Assembly: GCA_008000375.1 (NCBI GenBank) | Contig: SMOI01000026.1 | Span: 62,001-126,000 of the forward strand | Length of the DNA: 64,000 nt | Direction of reading: 5' to 3' | DNA from: Poteriospumella lacustris | Lineage: Eukaryota > Sar > Chrysophyceae > Chromulinales > Dinobryaceae | Part shown: positions 21,274-31,569 of the stretch, piece after piece | Layout: each line of letters begins with the position of its first letter | Numbering within the stretch: the first letter of the stretch is position 1 | Program-made: the position numbers and the translations under genes | The notes under the pieces: model-generated | Databases searched by the model: none | What the model saw: the letters and a program-made list of their open reading frames with translations, nothing else | Told to the model about the DNA's origin: nothing

Positions 21274-21704
21274 AGCGGTTGTTGCTGTTATACCCCGAAC
21301 CCTGTTGGCTCAGTCCCGACGGTTTCATTCGAGTAGAGTCCTTTTTCCCACTAGAGTTTATCGCAATTGAGTAAATCATTCACTACATGCCAAGCGGCTT
21401 GCAACTATCATAGATTCTTTCGCAGGATACATACCATTGGACAGATATTGGATATTGACGGTGTAGACAACGACAGACGCTCCCACGTCGTCGTCATCGT
21501 GGTCCAAGGTCGTTTCATCATTTTTCATGTTTCAGGCGGCCTCGTTTCATGCGCGGTCGACCGAGAGCAGCGCCCACCTGCGACGGTATCTCATCGACAT
21601 CTGCCAGGGCGATGGACACTTTCCTATTCCATACCGCATTGGAGAGAGAACAATCCGTTTTTTGTATAGATGCTCTGTCGTGTTCCCTCCACAACCTCCA
21701 ATAA
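21274..21704. other. Intergenic region, presumed promoter of paralog B
   Basis: 431 bp, AT-richer than its neighbours. No coding or repeat feature recognised. Confidence 0.6.
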
Positions 21705-24700
21705 ATGAATTATTCACCTCGCTGGTCGGCGTTGTTGGCCCTACTGATCTTGTGGTGTGCACTTGTGGAAGCAGTATACCACAGATGTCCGCGATCATGC
21801 AGTGGCCATGGTTTGTGCAAAACAGATAGTTCAAGGCGATATGTGAATGCTTGCGAGTGCTTCGACGGCTACACAGGAATAGACTGCTCCGAAAGTACGT
21901 GACTCTTTCACTGGTGACCAACGCGCTTGTTCTTATTGTATACCCACCCGATGAACAGAGGAGTGTCCAAAAGATGTTGCGTGGGCAGGCAAACCATACG
22001 ACGTGGACAAAGCTCACCAGACAGCTGAATGTTCCAACAATGGTATCTGCAACCGAAAAACGGTACGTGGAAGTATATTTTAATATATTTCAAATATCAC
22101 GTCTTTAATGGCCTATGTTGCTTGCTGTAGGGAAAATGCGCTTGCTTTCCCGGCTTTTCGGGCCTTTATTGTCGAGAATGTAAGTATTGGTGGTCTTAAT
22201 CATTCCGCCGCGCCCATGACTAATGGAGTTCTGATTAGCAACGTGCGGAGCAACGAAATGCAGCGGACACGGCACCTGTCTCACCATGGACGAAGCTTAT
22301 CAGCAATTCACATACGGACAAGTCCACACCAGCAACTACACAAGGTGGGAGGCGACGCATGTCACCCTCTGCGCTTGTGAAATCGGTTACGGAGGCCCGG
22401 ACTGTTCCTATCGACTCTGTCCGAAAGGAGACGACCCCATCACACCGTTCGACACGTATCGCGGAATACAGTTCACAACTTATGTGACCGAAAACTATTA
22501 CGATGGTCTCTTTCGGTTCAGTTTCCTAGACGAATCGTTTCTCTTTCAACCATACGAGTGGACGACAGCTGAATGTCAAAGCGCACTCGACGCACTGCCG
22601 AACCTGGGACAAGCGAACTGCACGGTCCAGCACGTCAACAGCCAAGTCAGCATCGTTTCCATTTACTTTTTGTCATGGCCTATGCTGCCGTACGAAACGA
22701 ATCTCTTCGCTCACGACGGTGATCCACCCCTGAGCTATTTCAATTGCGACACGTACCTGGCTGGGACGACATCGGAGGGTATTCGATGCGACCTGCGAGA
22801 TATCACTACGACGGGTACCGCCCTGAAGGAGTACGCGTTCTGCTCCAATAGAGGTGTGTGCGACTTCAGTACAGGTCTATGTAAGTGCTTTCTGGGCTTC
22901 ACCAATAGCAACTGCGACACCTACTTCGAGGGCATCGATCGCGACATCTCCTTCACCAACAATCGCTCCGTCCTGAACCTCGTCAACGATAACGAAGACT
23001 TCACAACCTCCCTCGTGTCGCTTGACAACAATGCTGAAGACGCAGCCGATATTTGTCGCTTCGTCTCGTATGGTCGGTCGTCGCCTGCGACGCCCCAGTA
23101 CATTTACCAAGTCGACTGCAACGGCAACATGAACATGAGCTACGGCGGCCTGCACATCGGCCGCAACTACACGGGCTACTCCGGCGTCCTCATCGACACT
23201 GGTGGTTTAAACGTAGTAACAGGCGGGGTGACAGTATCAGCTGGTGGTATGAACGTCACCGGTGCGGCAGAGATCGTCGGTGGCAGCAACGTGGCGGGAG
23301 GCGGTCTGTACATTCGCCGTGGTTCGGTGACGCTCACGTCGAACCTCGTGACGGAGCAAGTTACGGTCGCCACAGGGCTTGCCGTAACAGGTGGTGCAAC
23401 TGTATCTGCGGGTGGCTTGCGGGTGTCTCTGGGCGGCTTGGTGGCGACGGGAGGCGTAACAGTGGCGGCGGGTGGCATGTTTCTCGCGCAGCGTGGCATG
23501 ACCATCAATTCCGACGGCATCTTCGTCAATGCTGGGGGTATTTCCATCCAGGGCGCTGCTAGTCGGGGCTTGTCGGCGTCTGGCGGAATCACTCTCTACA
23601 GCGGAGGCTTCGTCCTGACGGGCGGCACGGCCGGACTGCAAGTGCTCAACAATGGCGTCGCCGCTACGGGCGGCGTTTCCGTTCGATCCGGTGGTATTGT
23701 GGCAACTCTCGGTAATCTCGTTGTGGCCGGCGCCGGGGCTATGGTGACGGGTGGAGTGTCGGTCGTGTCGAACGGTGCACTGGTCACCGGAGGTCTGACG
23801 GTGTTGTCGGGCGGTATGCAGGTGGTCACCGCCGGTCTGACAGTCTCCGGCGGCGTCACGGTGCAGGCGGGCGGCCTGGTGATAACGACTGGCGGACTAT
23901 CTGTCCGCAACACAGGTCTAGTTCTAGCCAGCACGGACCTCACCGTCGCCACAGGCGGCATCGTCACGGGTCAGAGCGTGTCAGTGTCGTTCAGCGGTGT
24001 GACCGTCAACGGCGGCCTCACGGTAGCGACGTCCGGAGTGGTTGTGACCCTTGGCGGCGTCGATGTGGTCACATCAGGACTCATGGTGACCGCGGGTGGA
24101 GTGTCTGTCGTAAACGCAGGGGCCTTTGTCACAGCCGGCCTGACTGTCGGGGCGGGTGGCGTGAGTGTGACCACGGGTGGTCTCTCTGTCAGCAGCGGCA
24201 TGGTCGTGAGCGCAACCGGTGTCTCTGTGCGCAATGCGGGGTTGATGGTGACGGGTGGCTTGACAGCCGACGATGTCGGCATCAGAGTGACTCTCGCGGG
24301 CGTCTCCATCACTCGCGACGGCGTCGTTGTGACTGGCGGCCTCACCGTCTCGAACGCTGGCGCTGTAGTGACGACCCAGGGCCTGACGGTCACCGACGGC
24401 GGCTTGTCTGTGACCGCCAACGGCATGTCCATCGCTGCGCAGGGGATGGCTGTGACGGGCGGCGTGACAGTGCAGAATGCGGGCGTACGGGTGGTGCGCG
24501 GCGGTGTGACGGTGGTGAGCACCGGCATCTCCATCTCGTCGGGCGGCCTGTCCGTGGCCCAAGACGGCATGCGTGTGACTGGGGGTGTCACCGTTGACTC
24601 CGGCGGTCTCACGGTCGTCGTTGGCGGTGTGTCTATCAACACCGCTGGTCTGGTGATCGCCGCAGCGGGTATGTCGGTGTCGTCCGGTGGTCTTCTCGTC

Positions 24701-26203
24701 ACTGGCACCGTGACGGTGGGCGACACGGGTCTGTACGTGATGAACTCGCTGCAGGTGGGCACGGCAGGTATGCAGGTCACCGCCGACGGTCTAACGGTTG
24801 CCTCGGCTGGCCTAGCAGTGTCAGGTGGCGTCACAGTGACGGCGGATGGGCTGAACCTGCCCGCTTCGGGGCTGACGGTCACGACCGGCGGCCTGGTGTC
24901 TGGGGCGGGGCTGTCCGTTGCGAGAAATGGTGTCGCTGTGTCGGGCGGTGTCACCGTCGCGTCGAGCGGTCTGATGCTCACGACCAGCGGTTTGACAGTG
25001 ACGGCAGGCGGTGTCGTGATCAACAGCGGCTCCAGTTCGCTGGGTCTCGACGTGTCGGGAGGTCTGACTCTGACCGCCGGAGGCCTCACGCTGGGCTCCG
25101 GAGCACTCAACATCAATGCGGCGGGTCTCACCGTCAGCAGCGGCGGAGTACGTGTGGCTGCAGGCGGCGCCACTGTCGTCGCTGGTGGCGTCTCAGTGAC
25201 GGCCGGCGGCGCCTCGGTGGTCGCCGGTGGCCTGTCGCTGCAGTCAACCCTGCGGGTCGGCTCTCTGGGTCTCTCGGCGACGGGTGGCGTCACTGTGCGC
25301 ACCAGTGGTATCGTCGTTACCACGGCAGGCTTAACAGTGACGCAAAGGGGGCTGCTCGTGTCGCAGGGTGGACTCGAAGTGCAGGCCAGCGGTCTGGTCG
25401 TCGTCGGGGGTGTAACCGTCAGCGACATCGGCCTGGCGGTGACCGGCGGCCTCACGGTGAGTTCCGGCCTCGTCGTTTCGGCGGGTGGCCTCCAGGTGCT
25501 CGACGGCGGTCTCGTCTCGTCGGGCACGCAGGACGCCACTGTGCAGGACGTCGGCGTGTACGTGGAGCAGAACGCCACGGTGTATCAGTTCCTGTACCTG
25601 GCCTCGTCGCCGGTGGTGTCCTCCGACAAGCGACTGAAGCGCAGCATCTCCCGCATTCCCCCGCCCTTGCGCAAATTGGCGAACGTGCGCTCCGTGTGGT
25701 ACTCACTGCGGCACAACGACACATCGTCGCCGCAGCAGCGCGCCCAGCGCCACCTCGGCCTCATCGCGCAGGAGGTGCAGGCGGCCTTCCCCGAGACGGT
25801 GCACACCTTCCAGCACTACGACGGCGGCGAGTACCTCGCCGTGCAGTACGAGGCCTTAGTGGCCGTGCTCGTTGAGGCCGTACGAGAGCTCAAACACCTG
25901 GGCCAGCTCGAAGACGACCTGGTGCGCGTGCTCACGAGTCCTGCGGCGGCGCCGGACCCGTTCGACGGACCGTCCCGTTGCCGAGCCCCCGCAGAGGAAA
26001 CAGTCGCTCGCGCCGAAGAGGAGCGCGTTCCGTGTGGCTGTGAGTCGCAGCTGTACGATGAAATATCGGAATTGCAGCTGCGAATCGAGAGCCTCCGACG
26101 AGAGAAGCGGCTGCTCGACGGCGTTTTCGAGTCGCTCGCGAAGTTCGACCGGCTGCAGCGCGTCGTCGACGACTTTGACGTGTCCGACAGCGGCGCCCTT
26201 TGA
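21705..26203 (+). CDS. Secreted EGF / Gly-Gly-repeat / peptidase S74 fibre protein, paralog B
   Basis: Four exons (21705-21894, 21959-22062, 22131-22179, 22239-26203) give 1,435 aa. Order: signal peptide (to about residue 23), EGF (CPRSCSGHGLC), EGF (CSNNGICNRKTGKCAC), EGF (CSGHGTC ... CACEIGYGGPDC), CPKGDDPIT module, a fourth EGF-like motif (CSNRGVCDF), then from about residue 435 to 1215 a Gly-Gly-hydrophobic repeat (units such as GGVTVSA). Next is an S74 intramolecular chaperone domain starting at SSDKRLKRSISRI, with catalytic-dyad candidates Ser1243 and Lys1248 and the later motif HLGLIAQEVQAAFPETV. A charged coiled coil ends the protein. S74 domains drive trimer folding of fibres and then cleave themselves off. 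Likely an extracellular trimeric fibre. Confidence 0.88.
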
Positions 26204-26390
26204 TTTGCTCGTCAGCGTATTGTGTTTAATTTTGTAAATAGACGAACTAGAGTGCGAAAATACTCGACAGAGACAGTGGCGTGACGGAGAAACAGAAATT
26301 AGACATCCGCGATTACGTTGGCGACAGAGACTAATGTTGGGAAGAGAACAAATTTAATGTACACGTGAGCGCTGCGGCACAACCGATCGC

Positions 26391-26567
26391 TTAGTTCTTG
26401 GTAGGAGGCAAGCCCTTGTAGAAGTTGTTGACAACGTTCTCGGCAGGATCCATCATGGCGAACTTGTATCCGATGGCAAGGACGAAGCCGATGGCGGTAC
26501 CCTTGATGGCCTCCTTGGTCATGGCGATGGCAGCCTTGTTACCAGAGATGTGCTTGAAGGCAGGCAT
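26391..26567 (-). CDS. Small mitochondrial membrane protein, COX6C-like (58 aa)
   Basis: Short ORF MPAFKHISGNKAAIAMTKEA ending in NNFYKGLPPTKN. It has one predicted membrane helix (GTAIGFVLAIGYKFAMM) followed by a 'DPA...NFYKG' tail. That arrangement, a single helix then K-F-x-x-x-D-x4-6-x-FY, resembles subunit 6C of cytochrome c oxidase. The first ATG is taken; codon use is consistent with a real gene. Just upstream (26572-26593) the bases 'aaagtata' repeat in the 5' region. If correct, it is a nuclear-encoded respiratory-chain subunit. The family call is tentative; the existence of the gene is likely. Confidence 0.55.
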   Translation of the reverse strand: MPAFKHISGNKAAIAMTKEAIKGTAIGFVLAIGYKFAMMDPAENVVNNFYKGLPPTKN

Positions 26568-26987
26568 TGTGTAAAGTATAAAGTATAAAGTAGAGAGGAC
26601 AAATGAATTGTGAGCGATGCGTTGACAGCCTGACAGCCGAACGTCGACGCCGTTGGCAGCGTCGCCTTCGCCTTCGGTCTCGCGCTGCGGCGGTGCACCA
26701 CGCCGCGCACCACAGGTGTGGCTGTGTCGCGACACCGGAGTGACGTCAGCCGCTTAAGATGACGTCGATCGTTGACCTCCCAGAACAACGCTAACTTCAG
26801 CGCTCCGCTCAAAAGACGTTTCATTTTTTCGAACTCACACAGATGATGATGATGGATCGGATCTGGGGTCGTCAATGGCAATCATCGAAGACGTTTCTGC
26901 TCGAGCTGACGGCCGAATCTACCGAAGACTGGCGAGAGAGCAGCCGTGAACGTCTTCATTCAGTTCTTAAACACCTCCTTCGAGTTG
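26568..26987. other. Intergenic region between divergent genes
   Basis: 420 bp between the COX6C-like gene and CdsA. It contains the short tandem 'aaagtat' motif near 26572-26593; otherwise nothing recognised. Confidence 0.6.
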
Positions 26988-28285
26988 ATGCGCCATTCGC
27001 TGCTTGTGCTGGCCACCTTGGCCCTAGCAGCCATTGCCACCCAGGAGGTGGACGCTTGGATCAGTAAGCGCTCGTTTTCCTTTCCTTTATCGCCAACGGA
27101 AGTATCCTTCGTCGCTTCATCGACCAGCAAGCGACGATTCGATTTGTCGAAGTGGTCACAGTCGCTGAAGCTCCGAGTCAGCAACACCTACTCGGCCTCC
27201 AAGCCCCATTCTTCTCCGATGCTTTCGGTCAAACACTCACCGCCTTTGTCTACAACATCGCTAGACAGTTCCGTCTCGTCTACAGCTGAGAAAAGCAGCC
27301 AGAATCTGCTGAAGCGCTGGGTCACTGGTCTGGCCCTGATGGCCATCTCGACGCTGTGGGTCGCCTTCGGCAACGGCGTCTTCGCGACGGGCTTCTTCTT
27401 CGCGAGTGTGATTGCCCAGACGGAGTTCTTCGCGATGGCGAAGAACACAGGCGTGACACCGGCCTTTGGAGTGGGCATCGTCTCGTCCGCGCTGAGCTTC
27501 GCCACCGCCACCGTGCTGCCGCAGTACCATGAGCTGGCCATGCCGCTCTCCGCCACGCTGCTCGTCCTGTGGTTGCTCCTGACGCATGCCAAGTCGCCGT
27601 CCATCGCGGAGATCGCCACGTCGCTGCTGGGCATGTTCTACCTGGGCTACTTGCCCAGCTTCTGGGTGCGCCTGCGGGCGTCGGACGCGGTGGGCCTCGG
27701 GCGCCGCTCGCTGCCCGCGCTGGACCGTGTCCTGGCAGCTTGGGGCCCGGCAGAAACGTCCTCTGCGGGCGCCCTGGCCATTGGCTGGACATGGGTCGCC
27801 ATCGCCGCGGCCGGTAAGTCTCGTGTCCTTCGCTTTGCTCGCCGCGCTCACCGGTTGCGCCGTCGTGTGTCGTGTGTCGTGCAGATGTCTGCGCCTTCTT
27901 CGTCGGGAAGCAGTTCGGACGCCACAAGTTGGCGTCCATCAGCCGCGCGGCCGGCGCCGCTTCGCCGAACAAGACCGTGGAAGGCGCGTTGGGTGGCGTG
28001 GTGGGCTGCGGCCTCGTCGCCTGCCTCGGCGCGTACCACATGCGCTGGCCGCACTGGCGCGTCACTGGCGCCGCGTACGGCGTCCTGCTGGCCCTGATCG
28101 CGCTGGCGGGCGACCTGACGGCGTCGATGCTGAAGCGCGACGCGAAGGTGAAGGACTCGGGCCGGCTGCTGCCCGGCCACGGCGGCGTGCTCGACCGCCT
28201 CGACTCGTACCTGTTCACGGCGCCGGTCGCCTTCGTCGTCTGCGCGAGGCTGCTGCCGCTGCTCGCCGCGCGCTGCCGCTCGTAG
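26988..28285 (+). CDS. CDS: Phosphatidate cytidylyltransferase (CDP-diacylglycerol synthase), plastid type
   Basis: Two exons (26988-27813, 27885-28285) give 408 aa. The ATG at 26988 opens a signal peptide (MRHSLLVLATLALAAIATQE) and a Ser/Thr/Lys-rich stretch to about residue 110, a bipartite plastid leader pattern. The multi-helix core ends in the family signature SMLKRDAKVKDSGRLLPGHG followed by G-V-L-D-R-x-D-S, with the catalytic acidic and basic residues in place. It makes CDP-diacylglycerol from phosphatidate and CTP, the precursor of phosphatidylglycerol needed in thylakoids. The composition shifts from moderate to very high GC inside exon 1 (about 27.3 kb). Confidence 0.88.
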
Positions 28286-28460
28286 TCAAATGTTCGTATT
28301 GCCGACGACCTGCGTCGCGCCCGCCCTGTAAATAGCCTTGTACATTGAAATGGACGCACTGACGAGGGTAGTTACAGTGCAGCAATAGCGGAGACTGGGG
28401 GCTGTGGCGGGGGCCGAGGGCCGGGACACGGGGGAGGAGGGGCCAGGGCAGCACGCGTGG

Positions 28461-30991
28461 TCACTCCTGGATGTACTCGACGTAGATGCCCTGGCGCCGC
28501 GCGTCGGTGAAGGTGACGACGCGGAAGTCGGGGTTGCACTTGACGATCTTCTGCAGCCACGACGTGCACGTGCCGCAGGGCTGTCGACGCACACAGACAG
28601 ACACAGACCCCAGATAACACAGACAGCCACAGACCCCAGATAACACAGACAGACACAGACCCCAGATAACACAGACAGACACAAACACACAGACAGACAC
28701 AGACATAGACAGGCGCGGACAGACAGACACAGTGAGATGCGCAGCGAGGCGACGGCGAGGCGCGGCGAGTCGCTCGTACCTTCAGCGGGTTGAGGTCGCT
28801 GCGGTGGGCGGAGGCGGCGGTCGGCGGGCCGAGCGAGTGGATCGACAGAGACACAGCGCAGCGGTGAGCGGGGCGAGTGCAGCGGGCGGCGGTGGCGGGC
28901 GACTTACTTCTCTCCGGTCTCGATCGTCTCCATCGTCGCGAGATTCGACGCGTGCGCACGGCCCTCGCAGGCCCAGCCGCCGTCGCTGGCGCCCACACCG
29001 AGCAGCAGCGCGTCCACCGACGACGCGACGCACAGCGGCGACGCCTCCGCGACGGCGGCGGCGCTAGCAGCGGTGGCTCCGTCGGAGAGGGCGGTGAGGT
29101 TGGTGGAGCTGCCGGCGCTGGCGACGCTGTGGTGGTGGCTGGCGGGCACCGCCTCGGGCGACGAGAACGGAATCGTCTTGCGCCGCTTGCGCAGCGGCTG
29201 GGCGCCCGCCGCGGGCTCTGCGACGGGGCCGGTCGACGCGGCGGCGGAGAGGGCGGCGGGCGGCGAGGGCATCAGCTGGCTCAGCGGCCGCTTGGCTGCG
29301 GCGGGGCTGGTCGGCGACGTCACCGTCGTCGCGGGCGTCCCGCTCGCCCGCTGGTGCGACGGGCTCAGCGCGCTGCCGCCGGCGCCCGCAGCGCTCAGGC
29401 CGCCGTCGTTGATGCCCAAAATGGCTCGCGTGCGCGCGCTCGTCGAGGCCTGGCGCTGCAGGGCGCTGACGCGCGGCGTCAGCAGCGCAGTGTCGCCAGC
29501 GGCCGCGGTCGTTGCGGACGTCGGAGGTACCGGCGCCTCGAGACGCGCCGCGGCGGTGGCGACGGCGGCGGTGGCGTCGGCGGCGTCGCTGTCCTTGCGG
29601 CGCTTGGGCTTGTCCTCGATAGCCGCCGAGTAGACGGCCACGAGCTTGATGTCCTCGCGCTTCAGTGCCATGTTGGCGGCGAAGGCGGTGCCGATGGCGT
29701 TGCGCTCGGCGCAGAGCGACCCCGTCGGCAGCGACACTTCGAGGTTCGTGCCGCGGTACGCGAGCAGCTCGCCCGTCGCAGGGTCCTGCACGATGAGCAC
29801 GGCCAGCACGGCCTTCATCGTCTTGCGCAGCCAGAAGGCGCGCAGGTCGTTGTCGTCGCGCGCGGCGACGGCCTCGAATTCGCGGTGGAAGCTGTCGACC
29901 TCGGCGACGGCCTTGAGCACCTGCGGGTCCGTCAGGTCCTTCAGCCGCATCGCCGGCTCCGTCGCGATCTCCTCGAACATGTGGAACTCCACGTCGTCCT
30001 CGTATATGCGCTGCTCGCGCCAGAAGCTCTTCAGCGACCAGAAGTGCATGTAGGCCGGCCTGTAGGCGGGGCACACCGCCGCGGCGGCGGCGCGTCAGCG
30101 ACGAGTCACAGGGGCCGCGGGGGCCGCAGAGGAGAGACGACGGGGCGGGCACTTACTGGTAGATCTTGAGCGACTGGTTGATGGCCGAGATGCGCGCGGA
30201 GGAGCCGTCGGCGAAGGACAGCGTCATGCGCATGAAGTCGCGCCACTTGTCCTTGCGCCGCGCGACGACCTGTCGCCGCAGCTCGTGGATCTGCGGCAGC
30301 AGCTCGCGCTTCACGAAGAGGATGTTCTCGTCGTAGCGGAAGAGGTTCGTGTCCGAGTGGATCAGGTGCACCGTCAGCTGCGCCGTTGACGAGCGCTCGA
30401 GCGTGCGCTTGACGAACTCGTCGACGAGGTGGCCGGTGAACTGCGTCGAGTTGTCGAGCTCCTGCGACGACTGGTCGATCGGCTGGCCGCGGCCCGACAC
30501 GAGGATCAGATGCAGCTCCTCGTACCGCGTGTGCTGCAGCCAGCGCTTCAGCAGCACGGCCAGCAGCGGGAAGTAGATGAAGTGTACAGAGCAGGCGTCT
30601 GACGAGCGACGCGGTCAGCGGCGGCGAACGAGGCAGAGCGAGGGACAGACGAACCTGCGGCGTCCTCCTCGCTCGGAGGAAGCTCTTTGCGGAAGCGCAC
30701 GTCGCGAATGTCGCAGGTGGCGGGCGCATCTCGAAGGTCGAAGCCGATGGGGACGCTTTCGCCGTCGCTGGCGCCGCCGCTCTCGCGGCGGTTGTGCAGC
30801 GGACTGTTGACGATCTTGATGGCCGCCAGGTTCTGAATGATGTGGTCGTACAGCGACTTCGATATGGTGTGGAACTTGCTGAACTTCGGCCGCACGATCA
30901 GCACGTCGCTGTCGTGGCGGACCGCCTCCGCTGGCGTCACGACGCCGAGCAGCAGGTCCGCGTGCGACAAGTTGTGCAGGAGGATGTCCAT
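28461..30991 (-). CDS. Cytidine-deaminase-fold protein with interrupted zinc site
   Basis: Five exons (30991-30655, 30598-30157, 30059-28908, 28798-28780, 28580-28461), in phase, 689 aa. The first ~280 residues are a conserved-looking helical region of unknown function. The deaminase core is IKLVAVYSA with zinc motif SLCAERNAIGTAFA (Cys-Ala-Glu) and, at the C-terminus, PCGTCTSWLQKIV (Pro-Cys-x2-Cys). Between the two halves sits an insert of about 220 Ala/Ser-rich residues including a basic patch (LRKRRKTIPF). The 19-nt fourth exon supplies NDLNPLK immediately before PCGTC. Zinc ligands and catalytic Glu are intact, so deaminase activity on a (deoxy)cytidine-type substrate is possible. An extra upstream exon cannot be excluded. 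Confidence 0.75.
28591..28668. repeat. 26-bp minisatellite in an intron (3 copies)
   Basis: Three head-to-tail copies of a 26-bp unit beginning acacagacagacacagaccc at 28591, 28617 and 28643. They differ by one base and are followed by degenerate 'cagaca' repeats to about 28735. The array fills most of the last intron of the deaminase-fold gene (28581-28779). Confidence 0.9.
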
Positions 30992-31569
30992 GGCGCCCTG
31001 TAGCCTTGAAGCAGACCCAAGACACACACTTGGAAGCGGTTTTCGAAGTGTTTGTAGCCGCGTGTTTGTATCATTCCTATCCTTGAACCTCGTCCAAAGA
31101 TCATCGTCGCCCCGGCGACGCTCTTTATCCCGAACACCCAGAATGACACAGATGAACGCAGATCTCCCAGCAGCCAAGATGTCCAGAGTAACTCAGACTA
31201 CCCAGATCCCTGGGGTCGAAAACGGTTTCGTCATTTGGGTGCGTCGTCGTCGTCGCGTGCCTGGCGGTGGCTTTTGGCGCAGATCGAAAACAGGCGACCA
31301 AGGCGACCAAGCGACCAAAGCAAAGCTCCCCGTCGTTGAGGGTTGAGGCGTCTTCCTCCCAATACCGCCACAACTTCAAAGAACGCAGATCGACCTCGCG
31401 GTGGCTCGTTTCCTCTGAGCGCTGTGCTTCGATTTTCTTCGTCTCCGTTCGCGTCTCTTCAATTTGTGCGAATCGTTGGCCGGGCCGACCAGTGGAACGA
31501 GTATTCATCAGCCCTTCTCAATCTCTTCAGCCGAAGTTCAGCTGCATTTGCCGCACACGATAAGAAGCC
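30992..31569. other. Intergenic region between divergent genes
   Basis: 578 bp between the deaminase-fold gene and paralog C. A possible 5' non-coding exon of the former may lie at its left end (an AG acceptor-like 'ctacag' precedes the ATG). Otherwise nothing recognised. Confidence 0.55.

Noticed and set aside
23971-25578. 535-codon Pro/Thr-rich ORF antisense to paralog B (and similar PP-rich ORFs over 159-1976)
   Set aside because: They are reverse complements of Gly-Gly repeat codons, which read as Pro-Pro; no start context or domain.
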